Shown here in pieces: positions 1 to 7,353 of a DNA stretch of 64,000 bases. Source of the stretch: Desulfobulbus propionicus (GTDB lineage Bacteria > Desulfobacterota > Desulfobulbia > Desulfobulbales > Desulfobulbaceae). How positions within the stretch are numbered: position 1 is the first letter of the stretch; the number at the start of each line of letters is the position of its first letter. The translations under genes were made by a program, and so were the position numbers. The notes beneath the pieces were generated by a model, which was not told the DNA's origin, did no database searches, and saw only the letters and a list, made by a program, of their open reading frames with translations. The stretch spans positions 62,001 to 126,000 of the forward strand of contig PDTC01000010.1 in NCBI GenBank assembly GCA_002748735.1. The letters run 5' to 3'.

Positions 1-1
1 G

Positions 2-769
2 GCAGCCATCTGCCGCAAGGTAGCCAGGGAGCGCCTCAAAAGTGGAGAACGCAACAGGAATTTTCGCATAACCGGAAAATCGGTGGGCAAATTCCTTGGT
101 GTTCCTAAGTATCGCTACGGTCTTGCAGAAGAGTATGACGAGATCGGACTGACAACAGGGATGGCGTGGACTGAGGTTGGTGGCGAGCTTCTGCAGATAG
201 AGGCGACAATTATGCCGGGTTCAGGCAAACTGATTGTCACCGGTAAGCTGGGCGACGTAATGCAGGAATCAGCCCAGGCGGCCCTGAGTTATGTCCGCAG
301 CCGCAGCATGCGACTGGGTCTGGCAACAGAGTTCTACCAGAAGGTTGATATTCATGTGCATGTCCCAGCTGGAGCCATTCCTAAAGATGGACCCTCTGCC
401 GGTATTACCATTGCCACCTCAATTGTTTCAGCCATGCTGAAACTGCCGGTAAATCGACAGCTTGCCATGACCGGTGAAATTACCCTCCGCGGTCGTATTC
501 TCCCCATCGGCGGTTTGACCGAAAAACTGCTCGCGGCCCGGCGTGGCCATATCACCCATGTCCTCATTCCTAAGGAAAACGAGCGAAACCTCGAGGAGGT
601 TCCGCTGAAAATCCGTAACAGCCTGAACATTGAGCTCGTGAAAAATATGGATGAAGTCCTCAAGAAGGCCCTTTTACTCAAAAAAGGTGAGCAGCTCTTC
701 AAGGACGTCCCCTTGGACATGATTTTTAGTGACTATACGGTATCCTCTCACAATACTTCGGCGCATTAA
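2..769 (+). CDS. lon: Lon protease (ATP-dependent), C-terminal part
   Basis: This is the C-terminal end of the cytoplasmic ATP-dependent serine protease Lon, which degrades misfolded and regulatory proteins. The 5' end lies outside the window; the frame is open from base 2. The visible part holds the end of the AAA+ lid and the whole proteolytic domain. The Ser-Lys dyad is present: Ser in the PKDGPSAG motif (codon 395-397) and Lys in [10 protein letters not shown] (codon 524-526). The C-terminus after the protease fold is a short, poorly conserved tail, normal for the family. The next gene on this strand is a tRNA pair with its own promoter, so lon probably ends its transcript in the 770-845 gap. 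Confidence 0.96.
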   Translation, partial: AAICRKVARERLKSGERNRNFRITGKSVGKFLGVPKYRYGLAEEYDEIGLTTGMAWTEVGGELLQIEATIMPGSGKLIVTGKLGDVMQESAQAALSYVRSRSMRLGLATEFYQKVDIHVHVPAGAIPKDGPSAGITIATSIVSAMLKLPVNRQLAMTGEITLRGRILPIGGLTEKLLAARRGHITHVLIPKENERNLEEVPLKIRNSLNIELVKNMDEVLKKALLLKKGEQLFKDVPLDMIFSDYTVSSHNTSAH

Positions 770-815
770 GGAAGAATATCGAGATATTCTGTAGCATTAC
801 ACAGTAAAAAGTGAC

Positions 816-845
816 CAGGAAATTCTCGGGTTGCCTGTTTTTTTT
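816..845 (+). terminator. possible lon terminator
   Basis: A weak stem CAGG/CCTG with a 14-base loop is followed directly by a run of T (838-845). A second small hairpin, GAATAT/ATATTC, sits just after the lon stop. The stem is short, so this is a tentative call. Confidence 0.35.
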
Positions 846-846
846 A

Positions 847-875
847 TTGACGGACACCCGCCTTCCTGCTAAATA
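847..875 (+). promoter_or_regulatory. sigma-70 type promoter of the tRNA pair
   Basis: TTGACG at 847-852 and TAAATA at 870-875 are separated by exactly 17 bases. Transcription would start near 882, about nine bases before the mature 5' end of the tRNA at 891, which fits a tRNA promoter. Confidence 0.65.
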
Positions 876-890
876 CTCCCTTCACGCTGT

Positions 891-966
891 GGGCGAATAG
901 CTCAGCTGGGAGAGCATCGGCCTTACAAGCCGAGGGTCACAGGTTCGAGCCCTGTTTCGCCCACCA
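891..966 (+). tRNA. tRNA-Val (anticodon TAC)
   Basis: A 76-base cloverleaf. The acceptor stem is GGGCGAA with TTCGCCC, the anticodon stem is TCGGC/GCCGA around the loop CTTACAA (anticodon TAC), and the T arm contains GGTTCGAGCC. The 3' CCA is encoded. It is the first gene of a two-tRNA transcript. Confidence 0.96.
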
Positions 967-975
967 CGCATAACT

Positions 976-1052
<77 letters not shown>

Positions 1053-1059
1053 GTTATAT

Positions 1060-1100
1060 CGGGCAACGAGAGAGATCTGGTTGCCCGTTTTTTTTGTTTT
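1060..1100 (+). terminator. rho-independent terminator of the tRNA pair
   Basis: An 8-bp stem CGGGCAAC/GTTGCCCG (1060-1067 with 1080-1087) is followed by a long T tract. It is a textbook intrinsic terminator placed directly after tRNA-Asp. Confidence 0.85.
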
Positions 1101-1142
1101 TTTCTCGCCGAAAACCTGAAAAGGAACTGCTGGGGCAACGGA

Positions 1143-1781
1143 TCAGGGGGCAAGCCTGTGGATGGACCAGCTACCGTCAGTGCATGATCGATATTGAAAG
1201 CGGTCATGCAGGCGGGCTTTGCGCCCCTGCCAGAACTCAAAACTGTGCGGCCGAATACGATAGCCACCCCAGAAATCAGGCAGGGGAATTTTTCCTTGGC
1301 TGAACTTCTTTTTTACTTCGTTGAGTTTCTGGAGCAGTAGGGCCCTGGAATCAATTTCCGAACTCTGCGGACTTATCCAGGCGCCAATCTGACTTTCCTT
1401 GGGCCTGGAGGCAAAGTATCTGGCAGATTCCATCATGCTTATTTTTTCAGTAGTTCCCTGAATAATGACCTGCCGTTCCAGGAGCAACCAGGGAAAAAGC
1501 AGAGAGACCTTTGGGTTTTTTTCAATTTCACGGGCCTTTGTGGACGTGTAATTGGTAAAAAAAACAAACCCTTTGGTGTCAAAAAATTTTAGCAGAACAG
1601 TGCGCTGACTGGGCTGACCAGCGCTGTTGACTGTGCCCAGGCACATGGCATTGGGCTCCCATAATTCAGCGCTGAGGGCTTCCTCGAACCATTTTTCAAA
1701 CTGGGCAAAAGGGTCCGGAGACAGGGTGTTTCGATTCAGTTCGGCTTGGGTGTAGTCTTGACGAAGTTGATGCAGGTCCAT
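1143..1781 (-). CDS. pdxH: pyridoxamine 5'-phosphate oxidase
   Basis: A cytoplasmic FMN enzyme that oxidises pyridoxamine or pyridoxine 5'-phosphate to pyridoxal 5'-phosphate with O2. The 212 residues match the family length. Visible signatures are the substrate/FMN segments QPSQRTVLLK and TNYTSTKARE, the C-terminal block EFWQGRKARLHDRF, and the terminal RLAP that ends almost all PdxH proteins. It is monocistronic and faces the tRNA terminator. Because the reaction uses O2, in a mainly anaerobic organism it may serve PLP salvage; that is inference. PLP users in the window include serC and the class V aminotransferase. Confidence 0.95.
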   Translation of the reverse strand: MDLHQLRQDYTQAELNRNTLSPDPFAQFEKWFEEALSAELWEPNAMCLGTVNSAGQPSQRTVLLKFFDTKGFVFFTNYTSTKAREIEKNPKVSLLFPWLLLERQVIIQGTTEKISMMESARYFASRPKESQIGAWISPQSSEIDSRALLLQKLNEVKKKFSQGKIPLPDFWGGYRIRPHSFEFWQGRKARLHDRFQYRSCTDGSWSIHRLAP

Positions 1782-1945
1782 GTGGGTGTCGCGTCGCTCT
1801 ATGAAATGTACAGATATTTGTGTTGAAATTCCTCTGTTCAGGGCTTGTTACCAGGAACGTTGTTCTTTATACGGGATTATCAGGGAAAGGTCCATCCTTG
1901 TTTATCGTAGCTGACCACAAAAGCGTGGCAGCTGTGACGTATCTG

Positions 1946-1975
1946 CTCTAAACTCGACCATGGTCGAGTTTAGAG
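1946..1975. promoter_or_regulatory. perfect 30-bp palindrome, candidate TetR operator
   Basis: The left arm CTCTAAACTCGACCA and right arm TGGTCGAGTTTAGAG are perfect reverse complements with no spacer. It sits one base upstream of the -35 element proposed for the tetR-efflux operon, where an autoregulating TetR dimer would be expected. No other copy was noticed in the window. Confidence 0.7.
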
Positions 1976-1976
1976 A

Positions 1977-2005
1977 TTGACCCCCAGACCTAATCCAGCT
2001 ACAAG
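1977..2005 (+). promoter_or_regulatory. predicted promoter of the tetR-RND operon
   Basis: TTGACC (1977-1982), a 17-base spacer, then TACAAG (2000-2005). It lies right after the 30-bp palindrome and 30 bases before the tetR start, which itself follows a purine-rich ribosome-binding region ending in GGAGAGGAG. Confidence 0.5.
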
Positions 2006-2034
2006 GAAAGGAGAAAGGAAGAACGGAGAGGAGT

Positions 2035-2685
2035 ATGTCAGGGGTTCGTGAAACGCGAAAACAACAGACCAAAGAAGCGATTCTTACTGCCGCGATGGCG
2101 TTTTTTCAGCGTAAAGGGTACCGGCAGACTTCGCTCAAAGAACTCGCCGAGCAGGTCGGTATTGGCAAAAGTACCCTGTACACCTATTTTCGCAACAAGT
2201 CTGAACTGTTTCTTGCCTTCTGTGAGGATGAATATGCCAGAAAAAATCAGGAATATCTCGCTTGTCTGCAAGGGAATGACCCGTTGGTCACTAAGCTGCA
2301 TCGGTTTTTCATGGCGAAATTTGACAATATTTGCGCAAGCGGTGATGCTGGTAGAATGCTCATACGGGAAGTCTTTTTCCCTGGCGATCATGCGTTGCGA
2401 ACCGGTGTCCAGCAACTAGACAACCGCTATATTGACCTGCTGATTCCCTATTTCCGGGCAGCGCAGAAAAAAAAAGAGTTGAGACAGGATGTTGACCTGC
2501 CCCTGGTTATCGGCCAGTTTTACGGGTCGTATCTGATTACCCTGTCATCCTGGTATACGACTCGGCTCCAGACCCGTGAAGATGTATCTCGGGTTTTGCT
2601 GAACTTCTTTGAAATGGCGATGATCGGCCTGATTTCTTCTGTTGAACAACCAAGGGAAGTTGACAAAGATGAGGCACAAGTATGA
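2035..2685 (+). CDS. TetR/AcrR family transcriptional regulator
   Basis: A 216-residue one-component repressor. The N-terminal 60 residues hold the TetR helix-turn-helix: the helix ILTAAMAFFQRKGY, then TSLKELAEQVGIGKSTLYTYF, a classic recognition-helix sequence. The rest is a helical ligand-binding and dimerisation domain. It is the first gene of an operon with a membrane-fusion protein and an RND pump. By analogy with AcrR-type systems it probably represses that operon until a toxic ligand binds. The adjacent perfect palindrome is its likely operator. The ligand cannot be read from sequence. Confidence 0.93.
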   Translation: MSGVRETRKQQTKEAILTAAMAFFQRKGYRQTSLKELAEQVGIGKSTLYTYFRNKSELFLAFCEDEYARKNQEYLACLQGNDPLVTKLHRFFMAKFDNICASGDAGRMLIREVFFPGDHALRTGVQQLDNRYIDLLIPYFRAAQKKKELRQDVDLPLVIGQFYGSYLITLSSWYTTRLQTREDVSRVLLNFFEMAMIGLISSVEQPREVDKDEAQV

Positions 2686-3859
2686 CAAGAGGGGCTCCGT
2701 GGCCACCTCAAAAATGACACCTGCAACAACTGCACCGGTAAGAAAGGGCATACTGTATCATGTGTGGAACACCTTGCCGCGCTTGCTCTTGCTGGTTTTT
2801 ATCGTTGTTCTTGTTAAACTCATGTTTCTCATTGGTGCAAAAAAAGAAGAGATGACAACTGCTCGGGCAGCCGCAAAAGTTCGCGAAAAAATGCGTATCA
2901 ATGCCGTGTTGTTGCAGGTACAGCCCGGCGTGGTCAACGATATTCTCGATCTTCCCGGCACCATTGAGCCCTGGACACGTCTGCAGCTCAAGACCAAGGT
3001 TCACGGCGCCATTGCAGAGGTGCTCGTTCAGGAGGGAGACAACGTTCTTGCGGGACAGGTTCTTGCCCGGCTTGAAAAGGATGACTATACCATAGCACTG
3101 GACGCGGCAGATGCGGCCTACCAGCTCGCGCAGGCCACCTATGCCCGTGACCAGGTCATGTTCAGAAAAAAAATTATCTCCTCGGCCAACCTGGATGTGA
3201 GCAAAACATCGCTGAGCACCGCTCGTTCAGCCCTGGAACAGGCCAGACTGCAACTTTCCCGCTGTGAAATAAAGGCCCCTGTGAGCGGGGTCATCAGCCG
3301 GGTTGACGCCGAGATAGGACTGCTGATGAGCGTCGGCGATCCGGTCCTGGAAATACTACAGATTGACCGAGTCAAGGCAGTGGTGGGGATCCCCGAGTCA
3401 GATGTCGCTGCCGTACGCCAACTTGCCCAGGCAAAAATTACGGTCACGGCTCTGGGAGATGCGGTCTTTACCGGCCGCCGTCATTTTTTGGCCCCTGCTC
3501 CTGAAAATTCAGCCTATCTCTACCGGCTTGAACTTGCCGTTGAAAACCCGGAACACCGCCTCCTGCCCGGGATGTTTTTCCGTTCCCGGATTATCAAACG
3601 CCAGGTCAAAAACGCCCTGGCCATTCCGTTGTATGCCATTGTCGCCCGTGGTGACAAGCAGTATGTGTTCGTGGCAAACGATCAAACCGTTGAACGCAGG
3701 GCTGTAAAAATAGGCATCATTGAGGGCTGGCTGGTGGAGATCACCCAGGGACTCGATCCTGGTGATCGGGTTTTGGTGGAAGGACAGCGGGAAGTCGAGG
3801 CAGGACAGGAAATCAACATTATCAAGGTGCTGACCGATCCCCATGAGCGTCTTTTATGA
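2669..3859 (+). CDS. RND efflux membrane-fusion (adaptor) subunit
   Basis: A periplasmic adaptor of the HlyD/AcrA family linking an inner-membrane RND pump to an outer-membrane channel. It has an N-terminal membrane anchor (hydrophobic run around LLLLVFIVVLVKLMFLIG) rather than a lipoprotein signal. Next come a split biotinyl-lipoyl domain (VHGAIAEVLVQEGDNVLAGQVLARLE and KAPVSGVISRVDAEIG, each half flanking a helical hairpin), a beta-barrel and a membrane-proximal domain. ATG 2669 is preferred, with AAGGGAAG about nine bases upstream; a TTG at 2642 would add nine residues. Its start lies inside tetR and its stop overlaps the pump start by 4 bp (ATGA), so translation is probably coupled. Confidence 0.92.
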   Translation: MRHKYDKRGSVATSKMTPATTAPVRKGILYHVWNTLPRLLLLVFIVVLVKLMFLIGAKKEEMTTARAAAKVREKMRINAVLLQVQPGVVNDILDLPGTIEPWTRLQLKTKVHGAIAEVLVQEGDNVLAGQVLARLEKDDYTIALDAADAAYQLAQATYARDQVMFRKKIISSANLDVSKTSLSTARSALEQARLQLSRCEIKAPVSGVISRVDAEIGLLMSVGDPVLEILQIDRVKAVVGIPESDVAAVRQLAQAKITVTALGDAVFTGRRHFLAPAPENSAYLYRLELAVENPEHRLLPGMFFRSRIIKRQVKNALAIPLYAIVARGDKQYVFVANDQTVERRAVKIGIIEGWLVEITQGLDPGDRVLVEGQREVEAGQEINIIKVLTDPHERLL

Positions 3860-6800
3860 TTCTCTCTGATACTGCAGTCAGAAAATCTGTTACGGTTGTC
3901 GTTCTCGCGGTGATCATCTTTGCCTTTGGCGTGTACTGTTATCTGGTGCTGCCCAGGGAAAATGATCCAGATATCACCATACCCCATGTGTTTGTCTCCA
4001 CCACCTATCGCGGTGTTTCTTCATCTGATATTGAGACCTCGATCACCGCTGAAATAGAAAAAAAACTCAAAGGGCTCGACGGGCTCAAGAAAATTGAATC
4101 AGTGTCAAGTGAAGGACTGAGTTCGATTAATGTTGAGTTCGTCACCGGTACAGACATCGACCAGGCGGTCCAGGATGTCAAAGATAAGGTGGATGAGGCA
4201 CGCGGAGAGTTGCCCGGTGACCTGGACGAAGATCCCTCGGTGTTCGAGATCAACTTGTCGGAAATGCCCATCGTTGTCTTGTCGTTGTCCGGAACCTGCG
4301 GGCTGCCCTGCCTGAAAAAGATTGCCGATGACCTGAAGGATGATATCGAAGCCATTACCGGTGTTCTGGAGGTCGAAATCACCGGTGGCCTGGAGCGAGA
4401 GATACGCGTTGAGGTCTCTCCAGAGAAGCTTGCCTATTATGGCCTGAACTTTATTGACCTACAGGCTGCTCTGCAGAGTGAAAACACCAACACTTCCGGG
4501 GGGGCTCTGCGCCTGGGTGACGGGCGTTTTCTCTTGCAGGTGCCTGGTGAATTTACGTCACCCGAAGAGATCTTTTGGCTGGTGGTGGGGACACACCAGG
4601 GGCAGCCCGTCTATCTCCGGGATGTCGCCCAGGTGCTTGACGGGTTCAAGGAGGAAACCAGCCGTTCAAGGCTTGATGGTCGTAGCGCCGTCAATATTTC
4701 CGTGAAAAAACGCAGCGGTGAAAATATTATTGAAATCACCGACAAAATTGACGAGTTACTTGCCAAGCGGCAACCCTCCTGGCCTCAGGGGACCACGATT
4801 ACCAAGGTCATGGACGAGGCCGAAGATATCCGCTTGATGGTTGCTGATCTTGAAAACAATATCCTCTCCGGCCTGGTGCTGGTGGTGATTGTCATTTTTA
4901 TTGCCATGGGCTGGCGTAACGCCTTTCTGGTGAGTGCGGCCATTCCCTTTTCCATGCTCTTGAGTTTCATAATTTTATATCTTCTTGATATAACGCTTAA
5001 TATGGTTGTGCTCTTCAGCCTGTCCCTTGCCCTGGGCATGCTCGTCGATAACGCCATTGTTATCATCGAAAACTGTTACCGGTTTATGGAACAGGGCGCC
5101 AGCCGGGTTGAAGCCGCCATGAAAGCCACCAGCGAGGTGGCGTATCCGGTAATAGCCTCTACCTTGACAACCCTTGCCGCCTTTTCCCCCATGCTGTTCT
5201 GGCCCGGCGTTATGGGGGAGTTTATGCGCTATCTCCCGCTCACACTGATTGTGACCCTCAGCTCCAGTCTTTTTGTGGCACTGGTCATCAATCCTGCCTT
5301 TGCCTCGCTGATCATGCGGGTCAACGAGAAGGTAGCCCGGAAAGAACCACCGGGAGACAAGCAGAGAGCCGGGATTGAACAGCCGGTGCAGATCAGTGGC
5401 TGGCTGCTTGGCAGCTACCACCGGATTATCCGGTTTGCGCTCGATAAGCCTTTTGTTCTTATCGGTTTTGCCGTTGGTGTGCTGGTGCTGATGGTGGAAG
5501 GCTGGCTGATGGTGATCGGCCTGGAGAAGACAGTGGAGTTCCTGCCCGATGTCGAACCAAAGGCCATGTATGTGAACGTTGAGGTGCCCGAGGGTGCTGA
5601 CCTGGACTATATTGACCAGGTCATGCAGCGGGTGGAGCTTGTCATTGCTGGCGTTGCCCCGGATCAGGTGGTGCAGGGGCAGATTTCACCTGAGGAGTAC
5701 CAGCGCGCTCTTGCCCCCAAAAAACACCGGTCTCCACGTTCCGGGCTCGAGTACGAAGGCCCCAGTGACCTCTTAAATATCGAAAATGTCTACATGAGAG
5801 GTGTGGTTTCCGCCGGTGCAGCCGCCTCGTTCGGCGACAATAAACCCAACCATATTGGTATCCGTTTTCTTGATATCCAGGACCGGGACGGTACCACCCA
5901 TGCATCCGTGAAACATATTCGTGAGCGTACTCGAAGCATTCCCGGAGGACTTGTTACGGTGGCCCTGCAACAGGAGGGCCCTCCCACAGGTGCCCCCATC
6001 AATATCGAAATAACCGGTGACCGCCTTGAAGTCCTGGGGGCGATTGCCAAAAAAATTCGCCACACCATCGAACAGTATCCCCATGTCAAAGATGTCGAGG
6101 ATGACTACGATGCTGGCACCCCGACCGTGAGGGTACACATTGATCGGCAAAAGGCAGCGCTGTTTGGTTTGACAACAGGGGCTATTGGTGCAGCACTGAA
6201 AATCGCCTACAACGGCCTCAACGTCAGTTCGTACCGGGAAGGTAACGACGACTACGACATCACCGTGCAGCTGGCCGAATCAAATCGCAGGGTCATAGAT
6301 GTCCTGAACGAGCTGATCATACCAACGCCATCAGGGGTAAAAGTCCCCCTGTCAACACTTGCCACTGTGGAGATTGCCGGCGCCGTCGGTAGCATTAACC
6401 ATATCGATACTGAACGGGTGGTGACTGTCAAGGCCAACGTTGACGAGACAAAGATAACTGGGGCAGATGCACGGGCAGCAGCGGAAAAACTGCTGAAAGA
6501 TATGCAGCTGCCTCCAGGCTACAAGGTGAAATTTACCGGTGAATTTGAGTTTCAGCAGGAGGCCCAGGCTTTTCTCACCAAGGCCTTTATGGTGGCCCTG
6601 CTCCTGATCTTCCTTATCCTGGTGGCTATGTTCAATTCCGTGGGGCAACCTTTTTTGATCATGACCTCGGTTCTCCTGTCTTTTGGGGGGGCCTTTCTGG
6701 GGCTTATGCTTTTTCATCAGCCCTTTGGTATTATCATGACCGGTGTGGGAATTATCTCCCTGGCCGGCGTCGTGGTGAATAATGGTATCGTCCTGATTGA

Positions 6801-7176
6801 CTATACCAACAAACTCAGGGAACGAGGATATGACCTTAAAGAGGCGGTGATATCAGCCGGTGCCACCAGGCTGCGACCTGTGCTGCTCACTGCCATCACC
6901 ACAATCCTTGGGCTGATACCGATGATGACCGGGGTGAGTTTCGATTTTCATTCAATGGCCATCTCCTGGTTCTCCGAATCCAGTCAATGGTGGCGCTCCA
7001 TGGCTGTTGTCGTTATTTTCGGATTAATGGTCGCCACCTTCCTCACCCTGGTGGTCGTACCGACACTCTATTACCAGCAGCAACGGTTTGTTGAGCTCTC
7101 CCAACTCTTTTCCAGGGCCTTGCGAAAATACTACTGGAGCCTGTATGATCGCATTGCCGGACAGGGGTCCGGCTAA
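3856..7176 (+). CDS. RND efflux transporter, inner-membrane pump (AcrB/MdtC-like)
   Basis: A 1106-residue proton-driven RND exporter with the usual duplicated layout: TM1, a large periplasmic loop, TM2-6 (about residues 335-490), TM7, a second loop, and TM8-12. TM4 carries LGMLVDNAIVIIEN: the second Asp of the AcrB pair is Asn here. This Asp-Asn form is known in other RND branches, so the pump need not be inactive. TM10 carries VVVNNGIVLIDYTN. Start and stop overlaps couple it to the adaptor gene. No outer-membrane factor is encoded next door, so a TolC-like protein must come from elsewhere. Substrates are unknown. Confidence 0.93.
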   Translation: MILSDTAVRKSVTVVVLAVIIFAFGVYCYLVLPRENDPDITIPHVFVSTTYRGVSSSDIETSITAEIEKKLKGLDGLKKIESVSSEGLSSINVEFVTGTDIDQAVQDVKDKVDEARGELPGDLDEDPSVFEINLSEMPIVVLSLSGTCGLPCLKKIADDLKDDIEAITGVLEVEITGGLEREIRVEVSPEKLAYYGLNFIDLQAALQSENTNTSGGALRLGDGRFLLQVPGEFTSPEEIFWLVVGTHQGQPVYLRDVAQVLDGFKEETSRSRLDGRSAVNISVKKRSGENIIEITDKIDELLAKRQPSWPQGTTITKVMDEAEDIRLMVADLENNILSGLVLVVIVIFIAMGWRNAFLVSAAIPFSMLLSFIILYLLDITLNMVVLFSLSLALGMLVDNAIVIIENCYRFMEQGASRVEAAMKATSEVAYPVIASTLTTLAAFSPMLFWPGVMGEFMRYLPLTLIVTLSSSLFVALVINPAFASLIMRVNEKVARKEPPGDKQRAGIEQPVQISGWLLGSYHRIIRFALDKPFVLIGFAVGVLVLMVEGWLMVIGLEKTVEFLPDVEPKAMYVNVEVPEGADLDYIDQVMQRVELVIAGVAPDQVVQGQISPEEYQRALAPKKHRSPRSGLEYEGPSDLLNIENVYMRGVVSAGAAASFGDNKPNHIGIRFLDIQDRDGTTHASVKHIRERTRSIPGGLVTVALQQEGPPTGAPINIEITGDRLEVLGAIAKKIRHTIEQYPHVKDVEDDYDAGTPTVRVHIDRQKAALFGLTTGAIGAALKIAYNGLNVSSYREGNDDYDITVQLAESNRRVIDVLNELIIPTPSGVKVPLSTLATVEIAGAVGSINHIDTERVVTVKANVDETKITGADARAAAEKLLKDMQLPPGYKVKFTGEFEFQQEAQAFLTKAFMVALLLIFLILVAMFNSVGQPFLIMTSVLLSFGGAFLGLMLFHQPFGIIMTGVGIISLAGVVVNNGIVLIDYTNKLRERGYDLKEAVISAGATRLRPVLLTAITTILGLIPMMTGVSFDFHSMAISWFSESSQWWRSMAVVVIFGLMVATFLTLVVVPTLYYQQQRFVELSQLFSRALRKYYWSLYDRIAGQGSG

Positions 7177-7203
7177 CCAGGTGGTTTTCTGAAAAATAAC
7201 AGG

Positions 7204-7219
7204 TCTCGACATGTTGAGG
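7204..7219. promoter_or_regulatory. candidate NrdR box 1 (weak)
   Basis: The imperfect palindrome TCTCGACATGTTGAGG matches about 9 of 16 positions of the NrdR consensus. It lies exactly 32 bases centre to centre from the stronger box at 7236, the spacing usual for paired NrdR sites. It overlaps a possible -35 element (TTGAGG). Confidence 0.4.
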
Positions 7220-7235
7220 TTTTTGCCGTTGCTAA

Positions 7236-7251
7236 CCACTATATGTTGTGG
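7236..7251. promoter_or_regulatory. candidate NrdR box 2
   Basis: CCACTATATGTTGTGG matches 13 of 16 positions of the NrdR box consensus ACACWATATATWGTGT. It lies about 100 bases before the ribonucleotide reductase start. NrdR is the zinc-ribbon/ATP-cone repressor of nrd genes in many bacteria; its own gene is not in this window. Confidence 0.6.
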
Positions 7252-7353
7252 TATAAGCCCAGTATTCCAGCTAAGATTCCCTGTCTGCGGTGGTCCGTAC
7301 CAGGGGTGTTTCCATCTGTTTTTTTCAGTTTCAACCAGGGCAACGAGGATGAG

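Noticed and set aside
3856-7176. RND pump as inactive because TM4 has Asp-Asn instead of Asp-Asp
   Set aside because: Related RND families with LVDN motifs are functional, so the substitution does not show loss of function.
7243-7353. Upstream extension of nrdJ starting within the NrdR-like box
   Set aside because: A start inside the predicted operator is unlikely, and the sequence before 7354 shows no family similarity.
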